Part shown: positions 1-9,200 of the stretch, one piece after another
Numbering within the stretch: the first letter of the stretch is position 1
Layout of the letters: each line of letters starts with the position of its first letter
Source: JADJDM01 sp044352985
GTDB taxonomy: Bacteria; Bacteroidota; Bacteroidia; B-17B0; Aurantibacillaceae
Reading direction: 5' to 3'
Assembly (NCBI GenBank): GCA_044352985.1
Contig: JBILCU010000005.1
Span: forward strand, 186,001 to 250,000
DNA length: 64,000 nucleotides
Translations under genes and position numbers: made by a program
Notes under the pieces: generated by a model
The model's database searches: none
What the model was told of the DNA's origin: nothing
The model's input: the letters and a program-made list of their open reading frames with translations, nothing else

Positions 1-1484
1 TCTTCTTTCGGCTTTTCTTTTTTTATTTTTTCTACAATTGCTAATTGAGCGGTGGCTTGTTTTTCAAATTCCTTTGCCTGCTTTTCGTATTTAGTAAGTA
101 GATTTTTAAAATACTTTTTGTCGCCACGAAACATTCTAAAGATTGAAGTGATGTTTTGAATATGTTCTTCTGTAAACTCACGGTGAGCCCTATCAATTTG
201 CCTGAAAATATTACGCGCATCAACAAAAAGAATTTTGTGATTTTTTTTGCCAACATTTCGTTTATCAAAAAACCATAGCGTTGCAGGAAGCGTTACTGTG
301 TAAAACATGTTTTTAGGAAGTGTGAGCATTGCTTCAACAACTCCACTTTGAATTAAATGCTTTCTTATATCGGCTTCGCTATTTCGGGCATCACTGGCAC
401 TATTGGCCATTACTAATGCTGCACGTCCTGTTGGTTTTAATGAAGTTGCAAAAAGATTTATCCACAAATAATTTGCATTGGGTACTGTATTGGTGTCATT
501 TTTCTTTTTACCAGATTTTTTTGTTTTGTTTTGAGGTATACCGTATTCGTTAAATTTTTTCTGGCCTTTAACTTTATCAAGGTTAACATCATCAACATTG
601 AAGGGAGGATTAGCAAGTACGTAATCAAATTGTCCATAACATTCAAAAGGATCTTCGTAATAGGTATTGGCTTTTACAATTTGTCCACGCAAGCCATTAA
701 CCACAATGTTCATTCGCGCAATCTTTACGGTTTCAGAATCTTTGGTATTTCCGTAAACAGTAAGGTCGGTTGTATCTGTTTCGTGTAATTCCTCTCTTCT
801 GCGGTTTACAAAATTTGAACTCTGCACAAACATACCACCACTACCGCAGGCAGGATCGTATATCTTGCCACTGTATGGTTCAATAATTTCTACCATCAAA
901 CGAACAACGCTGGTAGGGGTATAAAAGTCACCACCACCTTGCCCTTCGGCCATTGCAAAAGCACCCAGAAAAAACTCATACACCTTACCAAACACATCAC
1001 CGGTTGCATCTTCAGGAATATCCTTAAATGTTTTTAGCAATGATTTCGGTAAACTAAAATCTTCTTTGCTGGCATTGTCTTTATCTTTTAAAATGAGTTC
1101 AAAATATTCGTCCTTTGGAAGACTACCTATTAATTCTGGCTTATACTTTTCAATGGCTTCCATCGCCTCTTTAATCTTCTTTGCAATGTTATCTTTTTCA
1201 GGAAGGTTTAAGAGGTAATCATATTCAGCCTCAGGCGGCAAATAGAAACCACATTTCAATAAGGCAATTTCATCAATTCGTTTTTGGTTACGACCACTCT
1301 GATTTTTGAATTCCTTTTCTATTTCGTTTTTTACTTTCTTATATCGGATAGAAGCAAATCGTAGAAATATCAATCCCAAAATTGGGGCCGAGTATTGTGA
1401 AGGTTTTAATCCGCTATCAACACGCAATTTATCAGCTGCGGCCCATAAATTATCTTCAAGTTGTTTTAATTGTTCGTTGGTCAT
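1..1484 (-). CDS. hsdM: Type I restriction-modification methyltransferase subunit HsdM (3' end cut by window edge)
   Basis: This is the DNA adenine methyltransferase (M) subunit of a type I restriction-modification system. The frame opens at ATG 1484 with MTNEQLKQLEDNLWAAADKL, a typical HsdM N-terminal helical domain, and stays open to base 1. Motif I (DPACGSGG, about residue 210) binds SAM and NPPF (about residue 292) is the catalytic motif IV of N6-adenine methylases. About 494 codons are visible against a usual 490-530, so little is missing and no frameshift was found at the three places checked (start, motif I, motif IV) or at the edge. The start overlaps the stop of the upstream XRE gene by four bases (ATGA), implying co-translation. 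The specificity (hsdS) and restriction (hsdR) genes would lie to the left, outside the window. Confidence 0.93.
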   Translation of the reverse strand, partial: MTNEQLKQLEDNLWAAADKLRVDSGLKPSQYSAPILGLIFLRFASIRYKKVKNEIEKEFKNQSGRNQKRIDEIALLKCGFYLPPEAEYDYLLNLPEKDNIAKKIKEAMEAIEKYKPELIGSLPKDEYFELILKDKDNASKEDFSLPKSLLKTFKDIPEDATGDVFGKVYEFFLGAFAMAEGQGGGDFYTPTSVVRLMVEIIEPYSGKIYDPACGSGGMFVQSSNFVNRRREELHETDTTDLTVYGNTKDSETVKIARMNIVVNGLRGQIVKANTYYEDPFECYGQFDYVLANPPFNVDDVNLDKVKGQKKFNEYGIPQNKTKKSGKKKNDTNTVPNANYLWINLFATSLKPTGRAALVMANSASDARNSEADIRKHLIQSGVVEAMLTLPKNMFYTVTLPATLWFFDKRNVGKKNHKILFVDARNIFRQIDRAHREFTEEHIQNITSIFRMFRGDKKYFKNLLTKYEKQAKEFEKQATAQLAIVEKIKKEKPKE

Positions 1485-1681
1485 TTCTTTTCTTTTACTG
1501 ATTTAATTAGTTCTTTGGGATCAACACCCAATATTTTTGCTATTTCAAATAAAACTTCAAGTCGAGGTTGATTTTTGTTTTGAACATAACCATTTATTAC
1601 TGGGTAACTCTTACCGAGTTTTTCGGCAAGCCAGGTTTGTTTAATTCCTCGTTCTTCAAGTATTTCTTTAATGCGGTTCAT
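1481..1681 (-). CDS. Small XRE-family helix-turn-helix regulator
   Basis: A 66-residue protein that is essentially one HTH_3 (Cro/C1-type) domain: an N-terminal helix (MNRIKEILEERG), the QTWLAEKLGKSYPVINGYVQ helix-turn-helix, and a C-terminal helix ending ELIKSVKEKK. Its size and position directly before a methyltransferase gene resemble controller proteins of restriction-modification systems, which time methylase and nuclease expression. It overlaps hsdM by 4 nt and starts 11 nt after the 435-aa gene stops, so the three genes probably share a transcript. A likely target is the inverted repeat at 3040-3056. The HTH call is firm; the role as controller is inferred from context. Confidence 0.88.
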   Translation of the reverse strand: MNRIKEILEERGIKQTWLAEKLGKSYPVINGYVQNKNQPRLEVLFEIAKILGVDPKELIKSVKEKK

Positions 1682-1692
1682 TTGAGGATGTT

Positions 1693-3000
1693 TTAAATTC
1701 CTATGTAAAGTCTGATTTTATCTTTTGCTTCAATTTGATTTACAACAAAATCAGTAAACTCTTGGTTAGGAATATTTAGATCAAGAAAATCGGAAAGAAT
1801 TTCGTTATCGCCGATTAATTGTTTTATCGTTCTTTTTTCTACTAATGCTTTTGCAATTTCTTCTCCTGGATTAACCATAAACATCTCGAAATCAATAATC
1901 GATTCTAGAATAAAAAATTCGATAAAATGGCGAAAGCAAAGATCAGATTTTCCTGTTCCAAACCTATTGGCAACTTCATATAGTTTTTTGAGTTTTATTT
2001 GTGATTGTGGTTTCTTTTTTACAGTTGATGGTATTCTATCAATGTTATAAAAATGAGGCATCGAACATTCAAATTGTGTAATTGTAGCCGGTAAATAACT
2101 AGCGCGACTATAGGATAATAATAAATTAGCAGTTGTTGTTACAAAATCATCAAAACATAAATCATCTATCTGGTTATAAAAATCCGTCATGTTATCAGGA
2201 TTGTATGAATCAAAATAGTTTTTCTCCTTGTCTTTTAAATCAAATTTTCGAACACAATATAAAGGCAATCCATGGCCAAAGTTTCTTTTAATAAATGGGT
2301 CAATATGAGTAATCCATTTTTCTTTTGAGTATTCTTTTGTTGTTCTATAATCTAGATAAGTTTCACGCTCAAATGCATCGGTAATAGTTTTATTCAAATC
2401 AAAAAATCTATCATCAAATAAGGAACCGAAAATTAGATTTAAGTTTGGATGTTTTTCGTTAGGATCAACCGTGTTAAAAAAGCCAATCACAGGAAAAACA
2501 CCGGCTGGTAAGGTAAATGATAATTTATTTCCTTTATCAATAATATTATTAACCGGCCTCTCACTTTTTTCCTCCTTTATTAATTTTTTTACGATGAATG
2601 AGTGTGTTTTACTATCCCTTGCCGATACATGAAATTGAATTGGTTCTTTACGCCTAGCTTTTTCAATTAACTCTTTATTGGAAAAAAGGAAAGAACTGGT
2701 GGTGCAATCAGTTTTATATGCAGAGAGTAACACTATATCAGACGGTACATTAAATAATTCCTCAAATAATTTCTGCGCCTGGTTAAAAAGATCGGCATGT
2801 TGTAAATAAAAAGGAACCATGGTGTTTTGGACTTCTATATCCTTTGGTAATGTGAATATGTATTTATCAACATTTGCACTATTTACTATCAATGATAGTG
2901 TTTCAACCCTAATCATATTTGGAGTACGAGAAAGAAAGTTGAAATCTGTGTGCTGCAGAATGGTTTGAACCTCTCTTGGTTGAGTTGTAATTTCGATCAT
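1693..3000 (-). CDS. Unrecognised 435-aa protein, first gene of the hsdM operon
   Basis: I do not recognise this protein. It is 435 residues, soluble (no signal peptide or membrane segment), mixed alpha/beta, with many aromatic and charged residues and no obvious Walker, nuclease or methylase motif. The N-terminal half contains beta-strand-like stretches (VETLSLIVNSANVDKYIFTL), the C-terminal half is more helical (HFIEFFILESIIDFEMFMV). It begins at ATG 3000 and precedes the XRE regulator and hsdM with only an 11-nt gap, so it is probably expressed with them. It could be an accessory defence protein or a structural component of the island. Real coding is supported by length, good start and operon packing; the function is open. 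Confidence 0.8.
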   Translation of the reverse strand: MIEITTQPREVQTILQHTDFNFLSRTPNMIRVETLSLIVNSANVDKYIFTLPKDIEVQNTMVPFYLQHADLFNQAQKLFEELFNVPSDIVLLSAYKTDCTTSSFLFSNKELIEKARRKEPIQFHVSARDSKTHSFIVKKLIKEEKSERPVNNIIDKGNKLSFTLPAGVFPVIGFFNTVDPNEKHPNLNLIFGSLFDDRFFDLNKTITDAFERETYLDYRTTKEYSKEKWITHIDPFIKRNFGHGLPLYCVRKFDLKDKEKNYFDSYNPDNMTDFYNQIDDLCFDDFVTTTANLLLSYSRASYLPATITQFECSMPHFYNIDRIPSTVKKKPQSQIKLKKLYEVANRFGTGKSDLCFRHFIEFFILESIIDFEMFMVNPGEEIAKALVEKRTIKQLIGDNEILSDFLDLNIPNQEFTDFVVNQIEAKDKIRLYIGI

Positions 3001-3039
3001 AATAGTGGATATTTTTTGATTACTAAAGTAGTAAAATTG

Positions 3040-3056
3040 CTTAATAATCTATTAAG
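3040..3056. promoter_or_regulatory. Perfect inverted repeat, candidate operator of the XRE regulator
   Basis: CTTAATA-atc-TATTAAG is a perfect 7-bp inverted repeat with a 3-nt centre, 40 bp upstream of the ATG at 3000. Size, symmetry and placement fit a Cro/C1-type dimer site. A smaller repeat TTACT-aaagt-AGTAA lies at 3020-3034. Assignment to the 66-aa regulator is inference. Confidence 0.4.
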
Positions 3057-3160
3057 TATTTCAATATATTTAATTACTTTTATTTAAGAGGACCCAATTG
3101 AAAAGCCTTCAAAATATTTAACCAAATTGGTTATTTTTAATTTAAATATATATGGAAGCA

Positions 3161-3310
3161 AACGATTGTAAACAATCGTTTATGATCGTAATATTAAATG
3201 ACACCTAAATTACGATCGTTTTTGGTCGTAAATATTGAAAATCAGCACTTTAAATATTCACTCATATACAAATGTATACGAGTGTTTTATACTCGTTTAC
3301 GATTGTAATT
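3161..3310. promoter_or_regulatory. Cluster of palindromic TTTACGATYGTAA-like sites in the divergent intergenic region
   Basis: The 460-bp region between the divergent operons contains no credible gene but holds repeated related palindromes. Seen directly: a perfect 9-bp inverted repeat AACGATTGT-aa-ACAATCGTT at 3161-3180; TTTATGATCGTAAT at 3179-3192; TTACGATC and GGTCGTAA facing each other at 3210-3231; ACTCATATAC-aaat-GTATACGAGT (9 of 10 matched) at 3260-3283; ACGAGT/ACTCGT at 3278-3296; and TTTACGATTGTAA around 3297-3309. They end about 150 bp before the vWA gene. Multiple half-sites around CGATYG suggest an operator array for a regulator, plausibly the WYL protein encoded at the end of the operon; hairpins in a leader RNA are an alternative. 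Confidence 0.55.
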
Positions 3311-3460
3311 CTGAAGTTTATAAAGGGAAAAAATCTTGGTGTTTGCTTCAATTTATTATTTGGAATTGAACACTTATTTATTATAAATTAGCACCTGTGC
3401 AGATACAGTGCATAAGTATTACTTTATTTTGTACTATAAACAAATAAAAAACAAGAAAAA

Positions 3461-4120
3461 ATGGAATCTCTAAATGACTTTTTAATTCAAAAACCAAGAC
3501 CATTACCTGTAATTGTAGCTATTGATAAAAGCGGTAGCATGGGTGAAAACGGAAAAATAGAAGCACTAAATATTGCACTTAAAGAATTTATTAATTCAAT
3601 TAAGAGCGAGGATAGCAATAAGGCCGAAATTCAAATCAGTCTTTTCAGTTTTGGGGGGGATAAGGCGAGCTGCGATCTTCCTTTAAAGCCAATAAACGAA
3701 ATTGATGTCCCAACCTATTCAGCTGCTGGAAGAACTCCAATGGGTGGTGCTTTTACCTTGCTTAAGGAGTTGATAGAAGACAAAACGCTTATTCCTTCAA
3801 GATCATATAAACCAACCATTGTATTGCTTACAGATGGCATTCCAACAGATGCATGGGAGAACCCGATGATGGAATTAATAAATGATGGGCGTTCATCAAA
3901 AGCGTTTCGCATTGCAATGGCAATTGGGGATGACGCAGATAAAAATATGCTTTCAAAATTTGTGAGTTTACCTGAGTATTTGGTTTCCGGAGAAAATGCA
4001 CGGGATATTAGAAAATTCTTCCGTTTTGTTACCATGTCGGTTACGCAGCGTATGAAAAGTCAAACTCCCGATATGCAGCAAGCACCGAAAATGCCAGATG
4101 ATGATACACTTGATTTTTAA
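3461..4120 (+). CDS. TerY-like von Willebrand factor A domain protein
   Basis: A 219-residue stand-alone vWA domain of the TerY type. The metal-ion-dependent adhesion site is complete: DxSxS at D22/S24/S26 (IDKSGSMG), a threonine in AAGRTPMGGA near residue 92, and an aspartate in LLTDGIPTD near residue 125. There is no signal peptide, so it acts in the cytoplasm. In TerY-P systems such vWA proteins are thought to be substrate-presenting partners of the kinase and phosphatase encoded next door. It is the first gene of the operon, preceded by the palindrome cluster; its stop shares one base with the start of the PP2C gene (TAATG). The family call is confident; the physiological role is inferred from the neighbourhood. 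Confidence 0.92.
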   Translation: MESLNDFLIQKPRPLPVIVAIDKSGSMGENGKIEALNIALKEFINSIKSEDSNKAEIQISLFSFGGDKASCDLPLKPINEIDVPTYSAAGRTPMGGAFTLLKELIEDKTLIPSRSYKPTIVLLTDGIPTDAWENPMMELINDGRSSKAFRIAMAIGDDADKNMLSKFVSLPEYLVSGENARDIRKFFRFVTMSVTQRMKSQTPDMQQAPKMPDDDTLDF

Positions 4121-4824
4121 TGGAATTTAAAACTGAAATAGCAAAAGCAAGTTGTAAAGGCATCAAGCCATTCGGTATACCCAATCAGGATTTTATTCTT
4201 GTGAGGGACAATGCTAAGTATATGGTTGCAACAGTCTCTGATGGATTAGGCTCGTCAAAACACTCTCGTATTGGTGCTAAAACTGCTTGTGAAGTTGTGC
4301 TAATTTGTATAAAAGAAGCAATAAAATTTAATAAAATTAAAGCATTAACAACTGAAATACCGGACAAATGGAATAAAATAATAAGTGAAAAACCTGGTCA
4401 TCAAAAAGATTATAGAACTGCAAATTCATTCGTGCTTATTTTGAAAAAGGAAAAGAAAATTGTTGTTGGCAGATTAGGGGATGTTTTAGTTACAGTTTGT
4501 GTGGATGGGAAACTTTGTAACATTGACATTCATGAGAAGGATTTTATTAACGAAACAGATTGTCTGGGCTCACAAAATAAAGAAGAATATAAAGTGAGTT
4601 CTTTTAATTTTGAAAAGAATTTTGATTTATTAATTGCGAGCGATGGTTTTGCTGATGAGTTAGTGATGGATAAAATGGACGCCCTTTTTGATTTTTTGAA
4701 ATTAAAATATATTCAATCGCCAAAAAAACAAAGAAACCAATTACTTAAAAAGGATATAGCATTAAACATGAGCAATAAAAACGGCGATGATAAATCTATT
4801 GTATTTATTTGCTCCAATAATTAA
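4120..4824 (+). CDS. PP2C-family serine/threonine protein phosphatase
   Basis: A compact 234-residue PP2C (PPM) phosphatase. Metal-binding motifs seen are VSDGLGSSKHSRIGA near residue 40, the ASDGFADEL motif near residue 170, and the C-terminal GDDKSIVFI. GRLGDVLV near residue 120 matches the conserved core strand. It would dephosphorylate Ser/Thr on the partner proteins, reversing the kinase encoded next. It overlaps the vWA gene by one base and ends 3 nt before the kinase, the standard gene order of a TerY-P triad. No membrane segment or sensory domain is present, so it is a bare catalytic domain. Confidence 0.92.
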   Translation: MEFKTEIAKASCKGIKPFGIPNQDFILVRDNAKYMVATVSDGLGSSKHSRIGAKTACEVVLICIKEAIKFNKIKALTTEIPDKWNKIISEKPGHQKDYRTANSFVLILKKEKKIVVGRLGDVLVTVCVDGKLCNIDIHEKDFINETDCLGSQNKEEYKVSSFNFEKNFDLLIASDGFADELVMDKMDALFDFLKLKYIQSPKKQRNQLLKKDIALNMSNKNGDDKSIVFICSNN

Positions 4825-4827
4825 AAC

Positions 4828-6219
4828 ATGAACGTAGTTGATTCAAAAAATATAAGTTATAAAGTACAACAGAAACTTGGCGAAGGCTCTCAAGGAAAAA
4901 CATTTCTTTTAGAGGACAAGAAACATATTGTTAAATTGTTTAATCATCGTTTTGATGCAACAGAGGTAAAATCAAAAATTAACTTTTTAATTAACCTTGG
5001 CCTTGATAAAAAAATATTTGCTATTCCAATAAGGCAAATTACTCAACCTAATGATGGTTATATAGCAGAGTTTGCCTCAGGCATGGTTTCATTATCTGAA
5101 TTGAAACTAAATTCAAATTCAGCTGGTTTGGCCAATTGGTATATTCAAAGTGGTGGTTTATTAAAACGGTACAATATTCTTATCAATCTTGCATCTGTAA
5201 TGCGTGCTTTGCATAGTAAAGGTTTAGCGTATTGTGACCTTTCCGCAAATAATATTTTCATTTCTGAACAGAAAGAAAAAAGTAATGTGTTTTTAATTGA
5301 CCTTGATAATCTTCGTTATAAGTCCAGTATTATTCATAATATCTACACACCGTTTTATGGTGCGCCTGAGGTTGTTTTAAGCCATTCACCAAATACAACA
5401 ATGTCAGACTGTTTTTCATTTGCAGTAATCGCTTATGAATTACTCACGTTTAATCATCCCTTAATTGGCGATTACGTTTCAGATGGTGAGCCTGAATTTG
5501 AAGAACTGGCATTAACAGGTAAGCTACCTTGGGTAGATCATTCAACAGATAAATTGAATGAGAGAAATACAGGTATACCCACTAGCAAAGTTATACCAAA
5601 CGCCCTATTGGAACTTTTCAAAAGGACATTCGAAGAGGGACTTAATGACCCTATGCAAAGACCAAGTATGGCTGAATGGTTTGAGGGTTTGAGCAGGGCC
5701 TTAAATGAAATGATTCAATGCGGAAACGAGAAATGTGGATTACACTATCCCTATAACAATTTAAAGAAATGTACTTTTTGTGGTCATACACCTCAAAAAG
5801 TAACCAGAATTCAAATGCGCAGGTGGGAGGAATTAGATGTTTATGATAAAAATACAAATGCATTGAAAACTGAATTTTGTTTAGAGCCAAATGTATACGA
5901 TGAAATTTTAATTGATGAGAATACACCGAAAGAGATTCCAGCATTTAATTTTTTGTTAACTAATTCAGATCCTCTGATTCCAATTATTAAAATAGAGTAT
6001 AAAACAGAAAATTCCGAAAATAAAATTCTATTATCACCAATGAATGAGATGAAGTTTAGCATTTCTCCAAGAACAGGATTAGCGAACGACGCAAAGTCAA
6101 TTATACTTGATACACCTAAAAAAATAAGGGTAGTTGAAAAAGGACAAACCGACAAGCAAAAATACATGCTTCATTTAGATGATTTAACAAAAACACAAAG
6201 AGTATTAACTATAGACTAA
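4828..6219 (+). CDS. Serine/threonine protein kinase with C-terminal zinc ribbon (TerY-P kinase)
   Basis: A 463-residue cytoplasmic kinase. The glycine loop is GEGSQGKT (residues 18-25), followed by a lysine in IVKLF. The catalytic loop is YCDLSANN with D137 and N142, so the usual HRD is YCD (a non-RD kinase), and the metal-binding DFG is D158-L-D. APEVVLSHS is the activation-segment end. A four-cysteine zinc ribbon (C298, C303, C315, C318) follows the kinase domain, then a beta-rich C-terminal domain of about 130 residues that could be an interaction module. Kinase plus zinc ribbon next to PP2C and vWA is the hallmark of TerY-P triads. The helicase gene starts 1 nt after the stop. It may phosphorylate downstream operon products; that is inference. 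Confidence 0.92.
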   Translation: MNVVDSKNISYKVQQKLGEGSQGKTFLLEDKKHIVKLFNHRFDATEVKSKINFLINLGLDKKIFAIPIRQITQPNDGYIAEFASGMVSLSELKLNSNSAGLANWYIQSGGLLKRYNILINLASVMRALHSKGLAYCDLSANNIFISEQKEKSNVFLIDLDNLRYKSSIIHNIYTPFYGAPEVVLSHSPNTTMSDCFSFAVIAYELLTFNHPLIGDYVSDGEPEFEELALTGKLPWVDHSTDKLNERNTGIPTSKVIPNALLELFKRTFEEGLNDPMQRPSMAEWFEGLSRALNEMIQCGNEKCGLHYPYNNLKKCTFCGHTPQKVTRIQMRRWEELDVYDKNTNALKTEFCLEPNVYDEILIDENTPKEIPAFNFLLTNSDPLIPIIKIEYKTENSENKILLSPMNEMKFSISPRTGLANDAKSIILDTPKKIRVVEKGQTDKQKYMLHLDDLTKTQRVLTID

Positions 6220-6220
6220 T

Positions 6221-9200
6221 ATGCCTGAAATTAAAGATATACTATCACAATACCCTGAAGAAATTCTTCAAAACATAATCAAAGGCAAATTGATTAATGG
6301 GAAAGTTGAATGGAAGAATAAACCTATTTGTGTTCAGGTAGAAAAATTAGAATCAAACCAAATACTATTTAAACACAATAATCAACCTATCAGAATTTCA
6401 TATAAACAGGATTTGTCAAATGATAATTTATTGGGAATTGATTCTCCTGGCTATTTTAGGCAAATAGCTTGGATAGATTGGATGAAAGATGATGAATTGC
6501 TTATTAAATATTTGTTTTGTGGTAATGGGCAAATATTTAATTCGGACTTGGATATCGGATTCGGGGATAATATTATTCTTTCAAATAAAAATATAAAGAT
6601 TGAAAAGTGGTCCGAAAACTTAAAGAATGATTTTGTATTTAAATCTGATAGCGGTGAATTGATATTTATTCAAACCTATCCAGGTAATGCAGAGAATTTT
6701 ACAATACATGGATTAAAAAAAAGAGTAGATATAAGAAAGGTTGAAGATAAATGGATTGTACAAAAAATTATCAATAAACCATTTCCAAAAAAGCACAATG
6801 ATTTCTTATTGTTGAATGTGGCGCAATACCCTTCAGTTTCATTTGTTGAATCGTCAAAAGCAAAGGAAGCCTATGAAACAATTAAAGCAGAAGAAGCAAA
6901 AGGAAATACACTAATTGGTCTTTGGCGAATTTATTCAAGTATCGAACTTGAACGTTCGCAAATACTTAAAGAAAAAGTAGGAGACCTTAAATTTTCAAAA
7001 GTTAAAAATTTGCCTGAGGGAATAACTCGAATCAAACTACAAGATCTCAGTGACGATTTAAAATCTGCTATATCTGAAAACATAGATGATATCAGTAATA
7101 CTTCATTTGAAATAAAACCTCCCGAGGAAAAGGAACAATCTGCTAAATCAAACTCTCAACGTTTCAATATAAAATCTATAAATAGAGATTATACGATAGA
7201 CCTTTATGATGACATAAACATAATACCCGAAAGTGGAGTTTTTAATATTTCAATGTTGGGTGATGAAATAGTAAATAAAAGAAGAGAGAGAGCATTAAAA
7301 AGTCTTAGAGAAGACAGAAGATTTATTACGCGGAACTTACTATTTGCTATTGAAGGTGTTGCGGATGCAATGCTTGTGAAAAAGAGAAATGAAAAGGCTA
7401 TAACAGATAGGACAAGAAAATTCTTAAAATCTAAATTTGGAATAGATGATTTAACAGCTAATCAAAAAGCCGCTGTTGAAATAGCAATTAACTCACCTGA
7501 TTTAGCCATTATACAGGGGCCGCCTGGTACTGGTAAATCAACAGTAGTTGCGACTATATGTGACAGGTTAATTGAAATTGCTGAAAAGGAAAAAAATCAA
7601 CATAATTCTAAGTTAATTCTTGTTTCAGCATTTCAAAATGATACTGTAGAGCATATCGCTTCAAAAATATTTACTCTTGGTTTACCGACAATAAAAATTG
7701 GAAAAGAAACACAGAGTAATATACGAGCAGAAGATAAATTGATTGAAGAAATAAAACTAAATATTGATTTCGCCTTGAGGTCAATTTCAAAACTAAGTAA
7801 CTCTAATAGGATTTCGAAACAATTGAAGGATATATTGGCTATTTATTTAAATGAAAATAATGAATTAGAAACAAAATCAAAAATAAATGATTTCATAAAA
7901 ACCATCGAATTAAGCGATGAACTTTGGGAGAAATGGAACGACTTAATAAATGATTTAAAATTTAATTCAGAAACCGGAGAAAAAAACTTAACCGCATTGA
8001 GAGGCTTAAGGACTGAAAGAGAATCATACAATGATGATGGATTCTATAAAGTCCAAAAATTGCTTAAAACTGATATACAATTTTCTGTTGAAGAACTTGA
8101 CAAGTTAAATTCCTGCCCTATAGATAACCCTTCTGATGACTATTTGAATTTGATAAAAACAATCAAAGAAAAGTATATGGAAGAGATAAACGGTTCAATA
8201 TCTAAAATCGCAAGTGGAAATAATATTGGATTAGTTTCATGGATTGAGGACGCAATTTCATATTTTAAGAAACGTGAAGAAACATCCTATGAGGATGAAA
8301 ATACTTTTATTGCCTCCAACCTTGAAACAATAAGGGCTGAAATTGATGGAAATTATGCTTACTTAAGAGATAGTATAAAAGAATATGGTGAAAGCTTAGC
8401 CGCAACTAATCAAGTTGCTGGTAGTAGGGAAATGAGTACCTATAACAATATTGAAAATGTGATATTAGAAGAAGCGGCAAGATCAAATCCATTAGATTTA
8501 CTAATCCCTATGGCTAAAGCAACGGAGAGAATAATAATGGTTGGTGATCAAAATCAATTGCCCCATTTGCTAGAGGATGACATAGCAGATGAAACCTCAG
8601 TTACGTTAAAAGATAAATTTCAAGTGGCCGATACAAGAAAGAAACTTGAGGAATCATTATTTGGAGTAATATTTAAAAATTTATCATTAGCAACGCCACA
8701 AAGAACAATAACCTTAACGGAGCAATTTAGGATGCACCCATTTATTGGGGATTTTATAAGTAAAACATATTACCGTGAGGAGTTGATAGCTGGGATGCCA
8801 AATCAATCAGAATTAAAACAACATGGCTTAAGTCTTAATTGGGCAAAAAACAAAGTTGCTATTTTTTGCGATGTAAAAAACAGTATTGGTGCTGAGCAAA
8901 GAAGTCAAACAAGTAAAATTCGGCCTGTCGAAGCTAAAAAAATAATTCAGCTTCTGGATGAAATTAAAAGTGACCCCAATTCAAAAAACTTAACAGTTGG
9001 CATAATTACATTTTATTCAAAACAAGTACTTGAAATATATGCAGAAGCAACTCGCAAGGGTTATGCTGAGCAGAAAGCAGATGGGTCATATGAAATAAGT
9101 AAACAATATAAAGAAACAGCTGATGGTAGAGAGATGTTAAGAATAGGTTCAGTCGATTCCTTTCAAGGTAAAGAATTTGATATAGTGATTTTAAGTACTG

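Noticed and set aside
1..1484. Possible disruption of hsdM, as only short frames on other strands and phases stand out there
   Set aside because: The true frame is open from ATG 1484 to base 1 with motifs I and IV in the same phase; it merely lacks a stop inside the window.
3001..3460. CRISPR-like array, because of repeated short palindromes
   Set aside because: Repeat units differ in length and spacing, lack uniform spacers and there are no cas genes; an operator array fits better.
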